Below, piece by piece: positions 34,819 through 44,300 of a stretch of DNA of 64,000 bases. The notes below the pieces were generated by a model. That model searched no databases, had not been told where the DNA came from, and saw only the letters and a list, made by a program, of their open reading frames with translations. Positions within the stretch are counted from its first letter, which is position 1; the number at the start of each line of letters is the position of its first letter. The position numbers and the translations under genes were made by a program. Location of the stretch: assembly GCF_005503535.1 (NCBI RefSeq), contig NZ_SCNN01000012.1:1-64000 (forward strand), given 5' to 3'. The DNA comes from Mesorhizobium comanense. GTDB taxonomy: Bacteria; Pseudomonadota; Alphaproteobacteria; Rhizobiales; Rhizobiaceae.

Positions 34819-35916
34819 TCAGGGCGTTTTCGGCTTCTGGGCGGTGCCCAGGCCGGGCTTGGGCTTCTCCGGCGCGGGAGCCGGCGTCTTCATCTTCGCG
34901 TCGATCCAGCCGGTATAGTTGGCCAGCCGCGTGTAGATGCCATAGGCGTCCTTGTGGCCACAGGCGGCACTGCCGTCGGCCGGGCCTTCACCCCAACTGA
35001 CGACGCCGATCTGAACCGGGCCGCCGGCGCCGGTCATGAACAGGGGCCCACCGCTGTCGCCATTGCAGGCATCGCGCACGCCGCTGGTGGTGCCGGCGCA
35101 TATCATGTTGGCGGTGAGCGGATCGGTCATGTCGGCGGCGATCGCATTGGCGGCGGCATCGATGCCTTTCTCGGAATAGCGCATGCGGTGGGAGAGATCG
35201 CCGAGAGCCTCCTTCAGATCATGTGCGTAGATGGCCTTGATGCCGCTGTTGCAGGCGCTGTTGGGATGCAGATCGAGGTCGGCGACCATCAGCGTGGTCG
35301 GGAACGTGCCGTCCTGCATCTTGCCCCAGCCGGTAACCGTGGTCTTGCCCGTGTCGGGCGTCTTATCGCGGGTGAGCTTGATGGTGGGCGCATCCGCCGG
35401 TTCGGCGAGCCGGAGCAGGCCGAGGTCGTTGTCGAGCGTCTGTTCGCTATAGCCTTCGTTGACGATGACCTCGATGACCTTGTGGCGCTTGCCTTCGCTG
35501 AGATCCGTGGCGCCGGTCAGCACGGTGACCGAATTCGCAGAGATCGGCTTGCCCTTGTCGTGGAGGCAGTGCGCCGCCGTCAGCACCCATTGCGGCGCGA
35601 TCAGGCTGCCGCCGCAGAATTGCGCATTGGCTTGGGAGGCCGGGTTCTCGTCGAGCCTGGCGGTGGTGAGCAGCGCGACCTGGAACGGATAGGCGCCCTT
35701 CTCGGCCTGGTTGCCGCCATAGACGCGATCGGCGCCATCGGGGTTCTCCGCGGCCGCCTTGGCCCTGGCATCGTTGACCCGCTGCATCGGCGAGATCGCG
35801 GCTTCCGGCCTCACCGTGCCGTCCTCGGCCCGGCTGATACTGATTGAAGTAACGATGGCGGCGATGCCAAGCAGCGAAGCGGCAACGACCGGCCCGAACC
35901 GATTTGTTATCTGCAC
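34819..35916 (-). CDS. Exported trypsin-like serine protease (S1)
   Basis: Secreted chymotrypsin-fold protease of about 365 residues, with an N-terminal hydrophobic export segment (VVAASLLGIAAIVTSISISRA). The activation-site-like VYGGNQAEKGAYPFQVAL is followed by catalytic His116 (TAAHC), Asp164 (DNDLGLL) and Ser288 (CNGDSGGP). The C-terminus is proline/lysine-rich. A GTG start at 35916 preceded by AGGAGG is chosen; an ATG 54 bases upstream gives a longer N-terminus that would bury the signal. Bacterial S1 proteases of this trypsin type are uncommon in rhizobia, and it opens a run of exported protease genes. Confidence 0.9.
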   Translation of the reverse strand: MQITNRFGPVVAASLLGIAAIVTSISISRAEDGTVRPEAAISPMQRVNDARAKAAAENPDGADRVYGGNQAEKGAYPFQVALLTTARLDENPASQANAQFCGGSLIAPQWVLTAAHCLHDKGKPISANSVTVLTGATDLSEGKRHKVIEVIVNEGYSEQTLDNDLGLLRLAEPADAPTIKLTRDKTPDTGKTTVTGWGKMQDGTFPTTLMVADLDLHPNSACNSGIKAIYAHDLKEALGDLSHRMRYSEKGIDAAANAIAADMTDPLTANMICAGTTSGVRDACNGDSGGPLFMTGAGGPVQIGVVSWGEGPADGSAACGHKDAYGIYTRLANYTGWIDAKMKTPAPAPEKPKPGLGTAQKPKTP

Positions 35917-36313
35917 CCGAACCTCCTGAGACAATTCTCCCGCGCGGGCTCGGCGTCGGGCATTGCGCAAGGAGGCGACGTCGGCTCAAGTGAACCGGAT
36001 GCGCGCCGCCAACCGGCGCGATCGGTCACAAAACCGAATCCCACTTTTGCTAACCGTGCCCGCGAGCAAAACCCGCACAAAACCCTATAGCCCCCCACGG
36101 GCTACGTGGAAGCGATTTGTCATTGCCAATCTTGGATTATTTTAGGCAGTATAGAGCGGCAGAATTTTTTTGGCGGGGGCCTTGAAAATGACAGCCTAGA
36201 ACAACGCTCGGGGGGAAGGCCGGTGAGTAAACTCATTTTTCGGCATCACCACGATCTCGACAATATTTCTGTATTTTGATCCAGTCCTTGCTGACTTTTG
36301 GGAGAGTCTCACC
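35917..36313. other. Divergent intergenic region between two protease genes
   Basis: About 397 bases with no credible coding frame. It is more AT-rich than its surroundings (for example around 36120-36180) and must hold the promoters of the divergent serine protease genes. I could not identify a convincing operator or RNA structure. Confidence 0.5.
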
Positions 36314-37408
36314 ATGACAAAACTGACAAACACCATCATTGCGTCCGCATTGCTTTCCACGGCAATGTGGGCGGTCCCAGCTTTCGCCGCAGACCCTGGC
36401 TCCGCCAGTGCCGGCAATGGGGAAAGCATGCGGGACGTTACTTCGGGCGACTTCAAGCCCGGGCGGGCAAAGCCTATCGCGCCGCCGAAGCTTACCGACG
36501 AAGACAACCGCGCGGCGCCGCTCACCGACGAGGCAACGGCTGTGAAGTCCTATGGCATCATCGGGCGTTCCGCGGATGGCAAGGAAATCAAGATCGAGCC
36601 GAGCGAAGCGCTGCGCGATCTGATCATCAAGCAGCTGAACGCTCCGGCCGACGGCCCGGAAGGAACGCAGCGCAAGACGGAAGATCCGGACCTTGGCGAG
36701 GGCGAAGCCGGGCGCCAGGTTTTCGGCACCGACGATCGCGTGCAGGTCAAGAACACCAAGACCTATCCGTTCTCGGCCATCGGCTACCTCGAAGCCAAGT
36801 CGCCGAAGACCGGCAGCTATGGCAGCTGCTCGGCAACGCTGATCGGCCCGCGCACCGTGCTCACCGCGGCGCACTGCCTCTACAGCCATGAGGACAAGGA
36901 CTGGCTGGCCGACTACCTGTTCGTGCCGGGCCTCAACGGCAGCACGGCCGACGATGCTCCGTTCGGCGCCTTCAGCTATGAGAGCGCCTATGTGCTGCAG
37001 GGGTTCATCGACAATTATCAGGGCTATTACGGCTCGGTCATCCCCTGGGATCTCGGCATCATCACGCTGAAGCAGGATGTCGGCACCAACCTCGGCTGGC
37101 TGGGCTACGCCAATTATGACGATCTCGGCGACTTCACCGCCAATCTCGTCGGCTACCCCGGCGACAAGCCGATGGGCACGATGTGGAAGGCCAGCTGCGA
37201 AGTGCATGCCGAAAACATCGCTCCGGAGTATTTCCAGTACGACTGCGATACGTTCCCGGGGTCGAGCGGCAGCTCGGTCTATGCCTATGACAACAATTCC
37301 AAACAGCGCATCATCACCGGCGTCAACGTGGCGGAAAGCCCCGAAGCGAATACCGCGGTGCGCCTCAACGCCGCCAACGTGCAGTGGATCAACAGCCTTT
37401 ATAAATAA
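36314..37408 (+). CDS. Exported V8-like (trypsin-fold) serine protease
   Basis: A 364-residue secreted protein with a Sec signal (MTKLTNTIIASALLSTAMWA, cleavage near AFAA) and a proregion of about 120 residues. The peptidase domain has catalytic His187 (TAAHC), Asp246 (IPWDLGII) and Ser318 in the GxSGS motif (FPGSSGSSVY), the pattern of glutamyl endopeptidase/V8-type enzymes. GGGAG precedes the ATG. It is divergent from the other serine protease and followed by its own terminator. Confidence 0.9.
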   Translation: MTKLTNTIIASALLSTAMWAVPAFAADPGSASAGNGESMRDVTSGDFKPGRAKPIAPPKLTDEDNRAAPLTDEATAVKSYGIIGRSADGKEIKIEPSEALRDLIIKQLNAPADGPEGTQRKTEDPDLGEGEAGRQVFGTDDRVQVKNTKTYPFSAIGYLEAKSPKTGSYGSCSATLIGPRTVLTAAHCLYSHEDKDWLADYLFVPGLNGSTADDAPFGAFSYESAYVLQGFIDNYQGYYGSVIPWDLGIITLKQDVGTNLGWLGYANYDDLGDFTANLVGYPGDKPMGTMWKASCEVHAENIAPEYFQYDCDTFPGSSGSSVYAYDNNSKQRIITGVNVAESPEANTAVRLNAANVQWINSLYK

Positions 37409-37433
37409 TCCAGGCTGGGTTCGAACGGAATGC

Positions 37434-37465
37434 GAAGGCGGCGGGTCAATTCCGCCGCCTTTTTC
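37434..37465 (+). terminator. Rho-independent terminator after the V8-like protease
   Basis: GGCGGCGG and CCGCCGCC pair around a short AT-rich loop, followed by TTTTT. It ends the protease transcript, so the next gene should have its own promoter within about 100 bases. Confidence 0.85.
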
Positions 37466-37562
37466 ATGCCGACGCTTCCTGCGCGGCTTCTCTTGCACGC
37501 GGCCAGCTCGCCGACTACGCTCGATTTGCCAAGGGGTTGAGGCATCCAAGAGGGCTCAAAGG

Positions 37563-39395
37563 ATGGCGCGGGCAAGGGCAGTGTTCGGGGTCGCGGCCGC
37601 ATCGGCGCTGACCATGCTGATGCTTTCGACGGCGTTCGCCGATCCGGCCGCCGCCCCTGCCGGCGGTGCCTGGTCGGAACGGGTGCAGATCCTCTATCAG
37701 GCGGACACGCGCTCGGTGCTGCGCAGGGCGGTGCGCGTCTGGGATTTCCATCCGGAAAAGAACCTCGACTTCGTCTGGGAGCCGGCCGCGGGGCAGTCGC
37801 CTGACAGGACGATCGCCGAGGACGGCACGATCAACGGAAAGGGCAAGCTGGTGTGGCGGGTGCGCGGCTCGGCGAGCTATGACCCGAAGACCGTCTATTC
37901 CAGCTATTTGGGCGACATGAGGAATGGCCGCCCCGACGGCCAAGGCCGGCTCGAGCTGCGCTCGGGCGAGGTGTTCGAAGGGCGTTGGCTAGCCGGAGAA
38001 CTCAACGGCAAAGGTATCCACATCGATGCCGACGGCAACCGCTATGAGGGGCAATTCGTCGCCGGCATTCCAAACGGCCTGGGCAGGCTGCTGTCGAAGA
38101 CCGGTGAAATATTCGTCGGCTCATTTGTCGGCGGCTTGAAGAACGGCAAGGGCCAGACCCGGCTTGCCGGCGGCACCGTTTATGCATCGCAATGGGCGAT
38201 GGGCAAGGAGGTCGGCGGCACGCGGCCCGATGTGCTGGCCGATGCCAGGGTGGGCGGCCTCCTGAAGGCGCAGGCCGGCGGCGGCGATGCGGGCAAGGTC
38301 GAGATCGGCGTCATCGTGGACCAGCGCATGACGCAGCAGGCCGACACCAAATACCAGCATCTGGTGCGCGACGAGGACATCGCGATCTATCCGGAAGACA
38401 ATCTCTACAACGACGCCTGGAACGGCACCGGGACGATCAACACGAACAATGTCTATGAAGGTCCGAACTGGGAAGACACGCCGGCCTTCGCCGAGGTCAA
38501 CCTGAACACGACCGACCAGTCCAAGGTCAAGCTCGACAGCCTGGAGATGAAGGTCGCGGCCAGCGACGCCTATCGCAAGCCGATGCTGTCGCTCTCAGAG
38601 CATTTCGGCTGCATCGGCTTCCGGCCGGACTTCTCGGTCATCAACAATGGCTGGGGCGACGCCAAGGACATGAAGATGTCGATCCAGTTCACCACGGTGG
38701 ACGAGGAGGGCAACCCGACCGGGCAGCCGAGCCGGATGTTCACCAAGGATATCGGCGATTTCGGCGACGGCGTCGACGTTTCGATCAAGAGCGTCCTCGA
38801 TGAGGCCGGCGTCGACACGTCAAGCCTGGAGACGGGGCGTTTTCCCTGTCCTTCCGTCGACAGTCTCAATGTCTGCCGCAGCCAGCTCACCAACAAGATC
38901 AAGTTCGGCGAGGTCGCGGACTATCTCGGCAATTTCAATCAGGCCATGACGCTGAACGCGATCGGCAAATTCGATTATTCCTGGGCGGACGATGAGGGGC
39001 ATGTCTACCAGCAGACCGAGCCATTTCGCGTGCAGATGACGATGGCGGTGTTCGAGGTTCCCGAATCGATGGCCGAATGCGGTGACGGCGGCGGCGGCAG
39101 CCCCGAGGCCATGCGCTACCAGAACATCGAGTTCCCGATCGGCAAACACGACTACACCATCCCCATGCCGGTGCGCGGCAACAAGACCGTCAGCGCCTAC
39201 ACGGCACGGCTGAAGATGTGGTCGGCCATGTCGTCGATCCATCGCTTCAGCATCGCCGCGCATTTCGCCGACGGTAGCGTGCGCGAGAGCAAGCCGGTCA
39301 GCTTCTTCTATTTCCGGCCGAAGCAGTCATTGTTCGAAACCAGGACCGAACCGGCGGCGTGCTATCTGCCCCGCCAGATGATGGGCTGCGGCTAA
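37563..39395 (+). CDS. Exported MORN-repeat protein of unknown function
   Basis: A 610-residue secreted protein (signal peptide to about LSTAFADPAA). About four MORN-type repeats lie at residues 113-215 (for example YLGDMRNGRPDGQGRLEL, YEGQFVAGIPNGLGRLL). The remaining 390 residues are a beta-rich, unrecognised region with four to five cysteines and patterns such as HFGCIGFRPDFSVINNGWGD. MORN repeats often bind membranes or partner proteins. The start at 37563 gives a normal signal peptide; the open frame upstream runs through the protease gene and was rejected. Its function is unknown; it lies among exported protease genes. Confidence 0.82.
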   Translation: MARARAVFGVAAASALTMLMLSTAFADPAAAPAGGAWSERVQILYQADTRSVLRRAVRVWDFHPEKNLDFVWEPAAGQSPDRTIAEDGTINGKGKLVWRVRGSASYDPKTVYSSYLGDMRNGRPDGQGRLELRSGEVFEGRWLAGELNGKGIHIDADGNRYEGQFVAGIPNGLGRLLSKTGEIFVGSFVGGLKNGKGQTRLAGGTVYASQWAMGKEVGGTRPDVLADARVGGLLKAQAGGGDAGKVEIGVIVDQRMTQQADTKYQHLVRDEDIAIYPEDNLYNDAWNGTGTINTNNVYEGPNWEDTPAFAEVNLNTTDQSKVKLDSLEMKVAASDAYRKPMLSLSEHFGCIGFRPDFSVINNGWGDAKDMKMSIQFTTVDEEGNPTGQPSRMFTKDIGDFGDGVDVSIKSVLDEAGVDTSSLETGRFPCPSVDSLNVCRSQLTNKIKFGEVADYLGNFNQAMTLNAIGKFDYSWADDEGHVYQQTEPFRVQMTMAVFEVPESMAECGDGGGGSPEAMRYQNIEFPIGKHDYTIPMPVRGNKTVSAYTARLKMWSAMSSIHRFSIAAHFADGSVRESKPVSFFYFRPKQSLFETRTEPAACYLPRQMMGCG

Positions 39396-39445
39396 GGTAT
39401 ATCGATATTCAGGTAAGGCCGGCCTGCGAGCGGTTGGTCGAAAAA

Positions 39446-41164
39446 CTATTTACGGCCCATCTCGAAATAGTTGGGCAGCGGGATGAGGCGTGTGAAAATC
39501 GTGCCCTGGGCAAAGACGCGCAATTCCAGCATCGATCCGGACGAGCGCTCGGCTTTCTGGTCGAACAGGAAATTGCCGAGCGAGTAGACTTCCGCCACAT
39601 CGCCGCCGGCGAGCGGTACGATCGCCTCGCTCGAGACATGCGGATGGCCGCCGACGATGGCCGAGACGCCGCGCAGCCGCATCTGGTCGGCCAGCATGTC
39701 TTCACGCGCCGACGGCTCAGTCTTGTATTCGCGGCCCCAGTGGACGAAGGCGACCACCGGACGCTCGGCATTCTCGTGCAGAAGCCGGTCGAGCAAGGCA
39801 GGGGTGAGCAGGTCGGTGTTCTTCGAGCCGTTGGTATCGATGTCGGTCAGGCCGACAAGGTCGAGCTCGTCGAGCGCCAGCGTCTCGCCCTGGCCGAAAT
39901 GCGGAATGCCGGCTTCCTTCAGGGCGCGCAGCGTCTCGGCATAACCCGAAGGTCCCAGGTCATAGGCGTGATTGTTGGCAAGGCTGACGCCGGCGACATG
40001 CAGCCGCTTCAGCATGTCGGTGGCCAGGCCTTCCGGCATCGCCAGCGTCATGTCGTCGATCGCCTCGGGCACGTTGGGCAGGATGACGCCTTCGAGATTG
40101 ACGATCAGCGGCCGTGCGCCGGTCAGCGAGAGGATGGCGTCGACGATCCTGTCGGCAACCCCGTCGCGCAGCAGGATCTTCTTCATGGCACGGCCGAAAT
40201 TCACGTCGCCGGCGAGATAGTAGATCCTGTCCTTTGGTCGCGCCGGGTTGTTGAAGCCGGGGCCGAAGGCGCCGAACAGCGCCACCACGTAGCTGGTGGT
40301 GCGGTCGACATAGTCTGATGTGTGTTCCTGCGAGTTCTCGTTGGCGACGACCAGTGGCTGGGCACCGAACAGTTCGCGCTGCAGCCTGGTCTGGATATAG
40401 AGTGCGCCGACGGAATCGGCGTGATCGGGCTGGCGCAGGGCCGCGATGCCGTCGAGCGAACCGGCGGCCAGCATGTTGAGCGACTGCTGGTCGAAACGGC
40501 GTGCTTCGTGCTGCGGCAGGTAATGCGAGAAGTCGGTGGATTCGACGATCAACGTGTCCTGGTCGACGATCGGTTTCAACGCTTCGGCCAGCCGATCCCA
40601 ATCGCCGCGCTTGGCCTTCACCGACATCGCCACCGGCACGATCTTCGCCTCGGGGAAATAATGGTGCAGGAATGGCAGCATGGCGCGCACGCCATGCTCC
40701 TTGTCGAACAGACAGGACTCCTCGACCATGCCGCTGTTCTTTTCCAGCAGGCGCACCGCATCGGTATCGGCCGCCACTGGGCCAAGCACGGTGTCGAAAC
40801 CGCGCTGCGACGTGGCGTAGAGCTTGTGCGTCTTGTGGAAATGATCCGGCGACAGGATGACGACGCGCTTGTAGCGGAAGCCCGACGCGGCGTGGAACCC
40901 GAGTGCGACCAGATCGGCGGCCAGCAGATGATGCGGCACCGTGATGCCCGTCAGCCGCCGGTTGGACGGCTGGATGTTGGCGACGCCGGCGATGGATGTC
41001 TTGAACAGTGTCGCGTCGTCGTAGAAGGGCGGGAAGTTCTCGGTGCCGGGCGGGCAGATGACGGGAGCGGCGAAGCTGAGGTTAGGTGAGAGGAGGAGCG
41101 CAACTGCGAAGATCAACGCAATGCCGGTTTGCGCCCAGGCACCCCCCTCTGTCCTGCCGGACAT
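39446..41164 (-). CDS. Exported fusion of a Memo-like domain and a CapA-type domain
   Basis: About 572 residues. After an export segment (IALIFAVALLLSPNLSFAAP) comes a domain like AmmeMemoRadiSam system B/Memo (about residues 30-300; TVPHHLLAADLV, ILSPDHFH, STDFSHYLPQHEARRFDQQ), whose His/Asp residues resemble a metal site. The C-terminal domain (about 310-560) is CapA-like (GDVNFGRAMKK, NLEGVI, VSLANNHAYDLG, VVAFVHWGREY, GGHPHV, GNFLFDQ), the calcineurin-type fold linked to poly-gamma-glutamate synthesis. The fusion is unusual. The ATG at 41164 lies inside an inverted repeat; a TTG at 41116 immediately before the export segment is an alternative. Confidence 0.85.
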   Translation of the reverse strand: MSGRTEGGAWAQTGIALIFAVALLLSPNLSFAAPVICPPGTENFPPFYDDATLFKTSIAGVANIQPSNRRLTGITVPHHLLAADLVALGFHAASGFRYKRVVILSPDHFHKTHKLYATSQRGFDTVLGPVAADTDAVRLLEKNSGMVEESCLFDKEHGVRAMLPFLHHYFPEAKIVPVAMSVKAKRGDWDRLAEALKPIVDQDTLIVESTDFSHYLPQHEARRFDQQSLNMLAAGSLDGIAALRQPDHADSVGALYIQTRLQRELFGAQPLVVANENSQEHTSDYVDRTTSYVVALFGAFGPGFNNPARPKDRIYYLAGDVNFGRAMKKILLRDGVADRIVDAILSLTGARPLIVNLEGVILPNVPEAIDDMTLAMPEGLATDMLKRLHVAGVSLANNHAYDLGPSGYAETLRALKEAGIPHFGQGETLALDELDLVGLTDIDTNGSKNTDLLTPALLDRLLHENAERPVVAFVHWGREYKTEPSAREDMLADQMRLRGVSAIVGGHPHVSSEAIVPLAGGDVAEVYSLGNFLFDQKAERSSGSMLELRVFAQGTIFTRLIPLPNYFEMGRK

Positions 41165-41302
41165 CTCCCCCGCAAGGGGGGAGATCGGATGTCGCCACTG
41201 TTTTCGCCAATTTCTAACGTTGGAAAGTAGGCGTATCCGCTGAAGCTGCCAATCTCCCCCCTTGCGGGGGAGATGTCCGGCAGGACAGAGAGGGGTGCCT
41301 GG
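41135..41302. repeat. MITE-like element with 51-base inverted arms
   Basis: Arms at 41135-41185 and 41252-41302 are near-perfect inverted copies, both containing TGTCCTGCCGGACATCTCCC and a CGCAAGGGGGGAGAT hairpin. The centre is about 66 bases and codes for nothing. The element lies between the WD40-caspase gene and the Memo-CapA gene and overlaps the 5' end of the latter. Confidence 0.85.
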
Positions 41303-41313
41303 ACGCAGAGGCC

Positions 41314-44300
41314 TCACGGCTCGGCCAACACGATGTTCTCGACACCGCCGACATAGTAGAACGGCTTCTGCTTCGACGCCGTCAGCCGCACCACCTCGCG
41401 CGAGATGAAATCGGCGAGGCCGAACAGGGTGACGCCGCCATCCGAGGTTCTTGCCTTGCCGCGCAGGCCTTCCAGGATCGAATAGGTGAAAACGCCGTGG
41501 CCGAGTTCGGGCAGTTCGGCGGCGGTGTTGTTGGCGGCGGTTGCCGAGAAGACAACGATGCGCGCGTCCTGCGCGTCCTTTTCCAGGCGCGGGTTGAAGG
41601 CGTTGGCGGCGTGGCAGGTGTCGAGCAGCATGAAGCGCATGCCCTTGGCCCGCTCGACCGATTTCTGGATGTCCGACCAGTCGACCAGCGAGGAGCGCTT
41701 CCAGCGGTCCGCGTCCTGTTTGCGGCCATCGGTCGGGATAAAATAGTAATCCTCGTCGATGTTGATGCCGTGGCCGGCGACGAAGACGATCGTGGTGTCA
41801 TGCTCGCCCGGCCTGTCGAGGAAATCGGCGAGCTGGTCGTCGATCGTGTGCGAATCCGGCTCCATGATGTTGTCGGCGCTGGCGACCGTGTAGGTCTGCT
41901 GCGCCTTGTCGGAGTTGTCGTCGAGCGCTTCCCGGTTGACCAGCACCAGCGTTTCCATCGACGAGAACAGCGGCGCCGATTTCTGCGCAATCACCTTAAG
42001 GAATTCGGTGGCGTCATCGACCGGATAGCGAAGGTCGCAGGCGTGGCCCGAACAGGCGTCCTTGAGGAACGGATATTTGTCGACACCGATGACGGCGACG
42101 TAGAGCTTGCCCTTGGCTTCGGTTTTCTCGGTTTTCCTGGCGATTGCCGTGACGCTGCGCTCGGTCAAGTAGCCATATTCGTTGCTGCCGGTGATACGGA
42201 TGGTGTTCTGGCCATTCTCGACCGGCACCTCGACGATGGTCTTGTCGCCATCGGCCGAGCGCGTGGCGATGTTGCCGACATTGCGGCTGTTCGACAGGAT
42301 CGAGAAGCCGGCGACATCGGCTCCGGCCTCCCGGGCGCCCGATATCTCCACGGCGACGTAACCTTCGCGGACCTTGCTCTGGTCGTCGGCGAGGCGAATG
42401 CCGAACTCTGGCGGCTTGCGCTGGAGCAGCTTCTGCAGCTCGTTGTCGACGCCCGGCCGCATCTCCTTGACCGCTTGCCTGGCGCTGCGCAGGATGATGG
42501 CGCGGCGCACCATTTCCGGGCTCCAGAGATATTTCTTCAACTGGCCGGCGCGAATGAAACGGCCCTCATGGTCGCGGCCCTGGTTGACATGCCAGCCGAT
42601 CAGCTTGTCGCCCTCGTCGGAAGAATAATAGTAGCCCTGCGGCATCCAGGCGATCCATTGCGAGCCGGCAAAGAACATCGACACGATCAGCTCGTGCGTC
42701 TGCAGGTTCCACAGCCTCAATGTCTGGTCGGCGCTGCCGGTGACCAGCAGGCCGGCTTTCTGCGACGCCACCATGGCGTTGATCTCGCCGGTATGCCCGG
42801 TGAACTCGCCGGAGACCCTGGCGGTCGCGGTCTTGTACTCCAGCAGCGTGCCGTCATTGCCGCCGGTGATCAGCCCGAGCCCGTCGTCGATCAGCGTGAA
42901 GGCTGAATGGGCAAAGCCGTTGGTGGCGTCGTTCTCGATGCGGCGCACGACCTGGCCGCCATGGCCGATCTCCAGCACGGCGTTTTCGAGCGCATCCTTG
43001 CCGCCCGCCGCGGCATGGAGCGACCATTGGCCGTCGGTGATCGCCGCGCGGGCGAACGGGCCGGATCCGGTCAGCGGCTGAGGGTCGTCGAAGAAGCGCT
43101 CGGCGGTCGGCAGGTCGAGCTTCCTGTCCAGCGCGCCCAACTCCTCCGGACAGGCCACGCGCTCGGGGCACGGGTTGGCGCTGCCCCAGGCGATGATGCC
43201 GTTCGCGGCGTCGATGCCGACAGCGGTCACCGGCTCGCCCGATCCCTGCAGCAGGGCCTTGCGCTCACCCGTCGCAGGATCCCAGACCTGGATGGCGTTG
43301 CGGGTGCCGCCCGCGGTCGCCACCAGGGAGCCATCGGCATTGGCGGCGCTGGCATAGACCGTGCCGTCATGGCCGTCATAGGCGCGCGCCTTTTCGCCGG
43401 TCTCTGTGTTCAGGACCACGGAGCGGTGCTTGTCGGCGCAGCGATAGCCGCAGGAGGCGACCAGCAGCCCGCCCTTGGCGAAAGTCAGCGAGCCGATGAG
43501 GAAATCCTGCCTGGGCATGGCGCGCGCCAGCGCGCCGTCGGCGGCGCGCCAGAGCTGGATCTGGCCGTCCTTGCTGCCGGTGGCGAACAGGCTGCCGTCC
43601 AGCGAGGTGGCGAGCGCCATGACGCTGACATCGCGCAACGGCTCGGCTTGCGCGGGCAGGGCGATCTCCTCGCCTTTGGCGACATCCCAGAGCCGGATAC
43701 CGTTGTCGGTGGTGGTCGCCGCCAGCCGGGTTCCCTGCGCGGCGAAGGCAAGCTTGTCGATATGCCAGGAATCGGCGTCGAGCTTCTTGTCCAGCGTCCA
43801 GCCGGTGGTGGACTGACCGTCCGGCTTCCAGAGATAGACGACGCCGTCGCCGCCGCCCGCGGCAAGGACCTTGCCATCTGGAGAGAAAGCCAGGTCATAG
43901 ATCGCGTAGTCGGCGCCCTTGAGCACGGCCTTCATCTTGCCGGTGGCGAGGTCGAACAGCCTGATATCGCCATAGGGTGGCTTGTCGCCGATGCCCGGGC
44001 CGAAATAGCCGCCGGCGGCGATCGTCTTGCTGTCCGGCGAAACGGCGATGGCGAAGACCTTGCCGTCGTTGCCATTGCCGAGATAGCCGCGGATGGTGCG
44101 CAGGCTCACGCCGCTCTGCCAATCCCAGATGCGGATGGTCTTGTCATCGGATGCCGAGACGAGGTCTTGGCCGTCCGGCGTGAAGGCGAGATCGGTGACT
44201 TGCGCGCTATGCCCGCCAGTGTCGAGATCGAGGTGGAAATCAGGGGCGTCCTGCGCCCGTACGGTTGGGGCGCTCAGCAAGGCACCGGCCATGGCCAGCC

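Noticed and set aside
37077..39395. A 772-codon frame that would fuse protease sequence to the MORN protein
   Set aside because: The first 160 codons overlap the V8-like protease gene in another frame and a terminator lies between; the signal peptide marks the real start at 37563.
41135..41302. Inverted repeats as an insertion sequence or CRISPR-like array
   Set aside because: The element is only about 168 bases, carries no transposase and has just two inverted arms without regular direct repeats and spacers.
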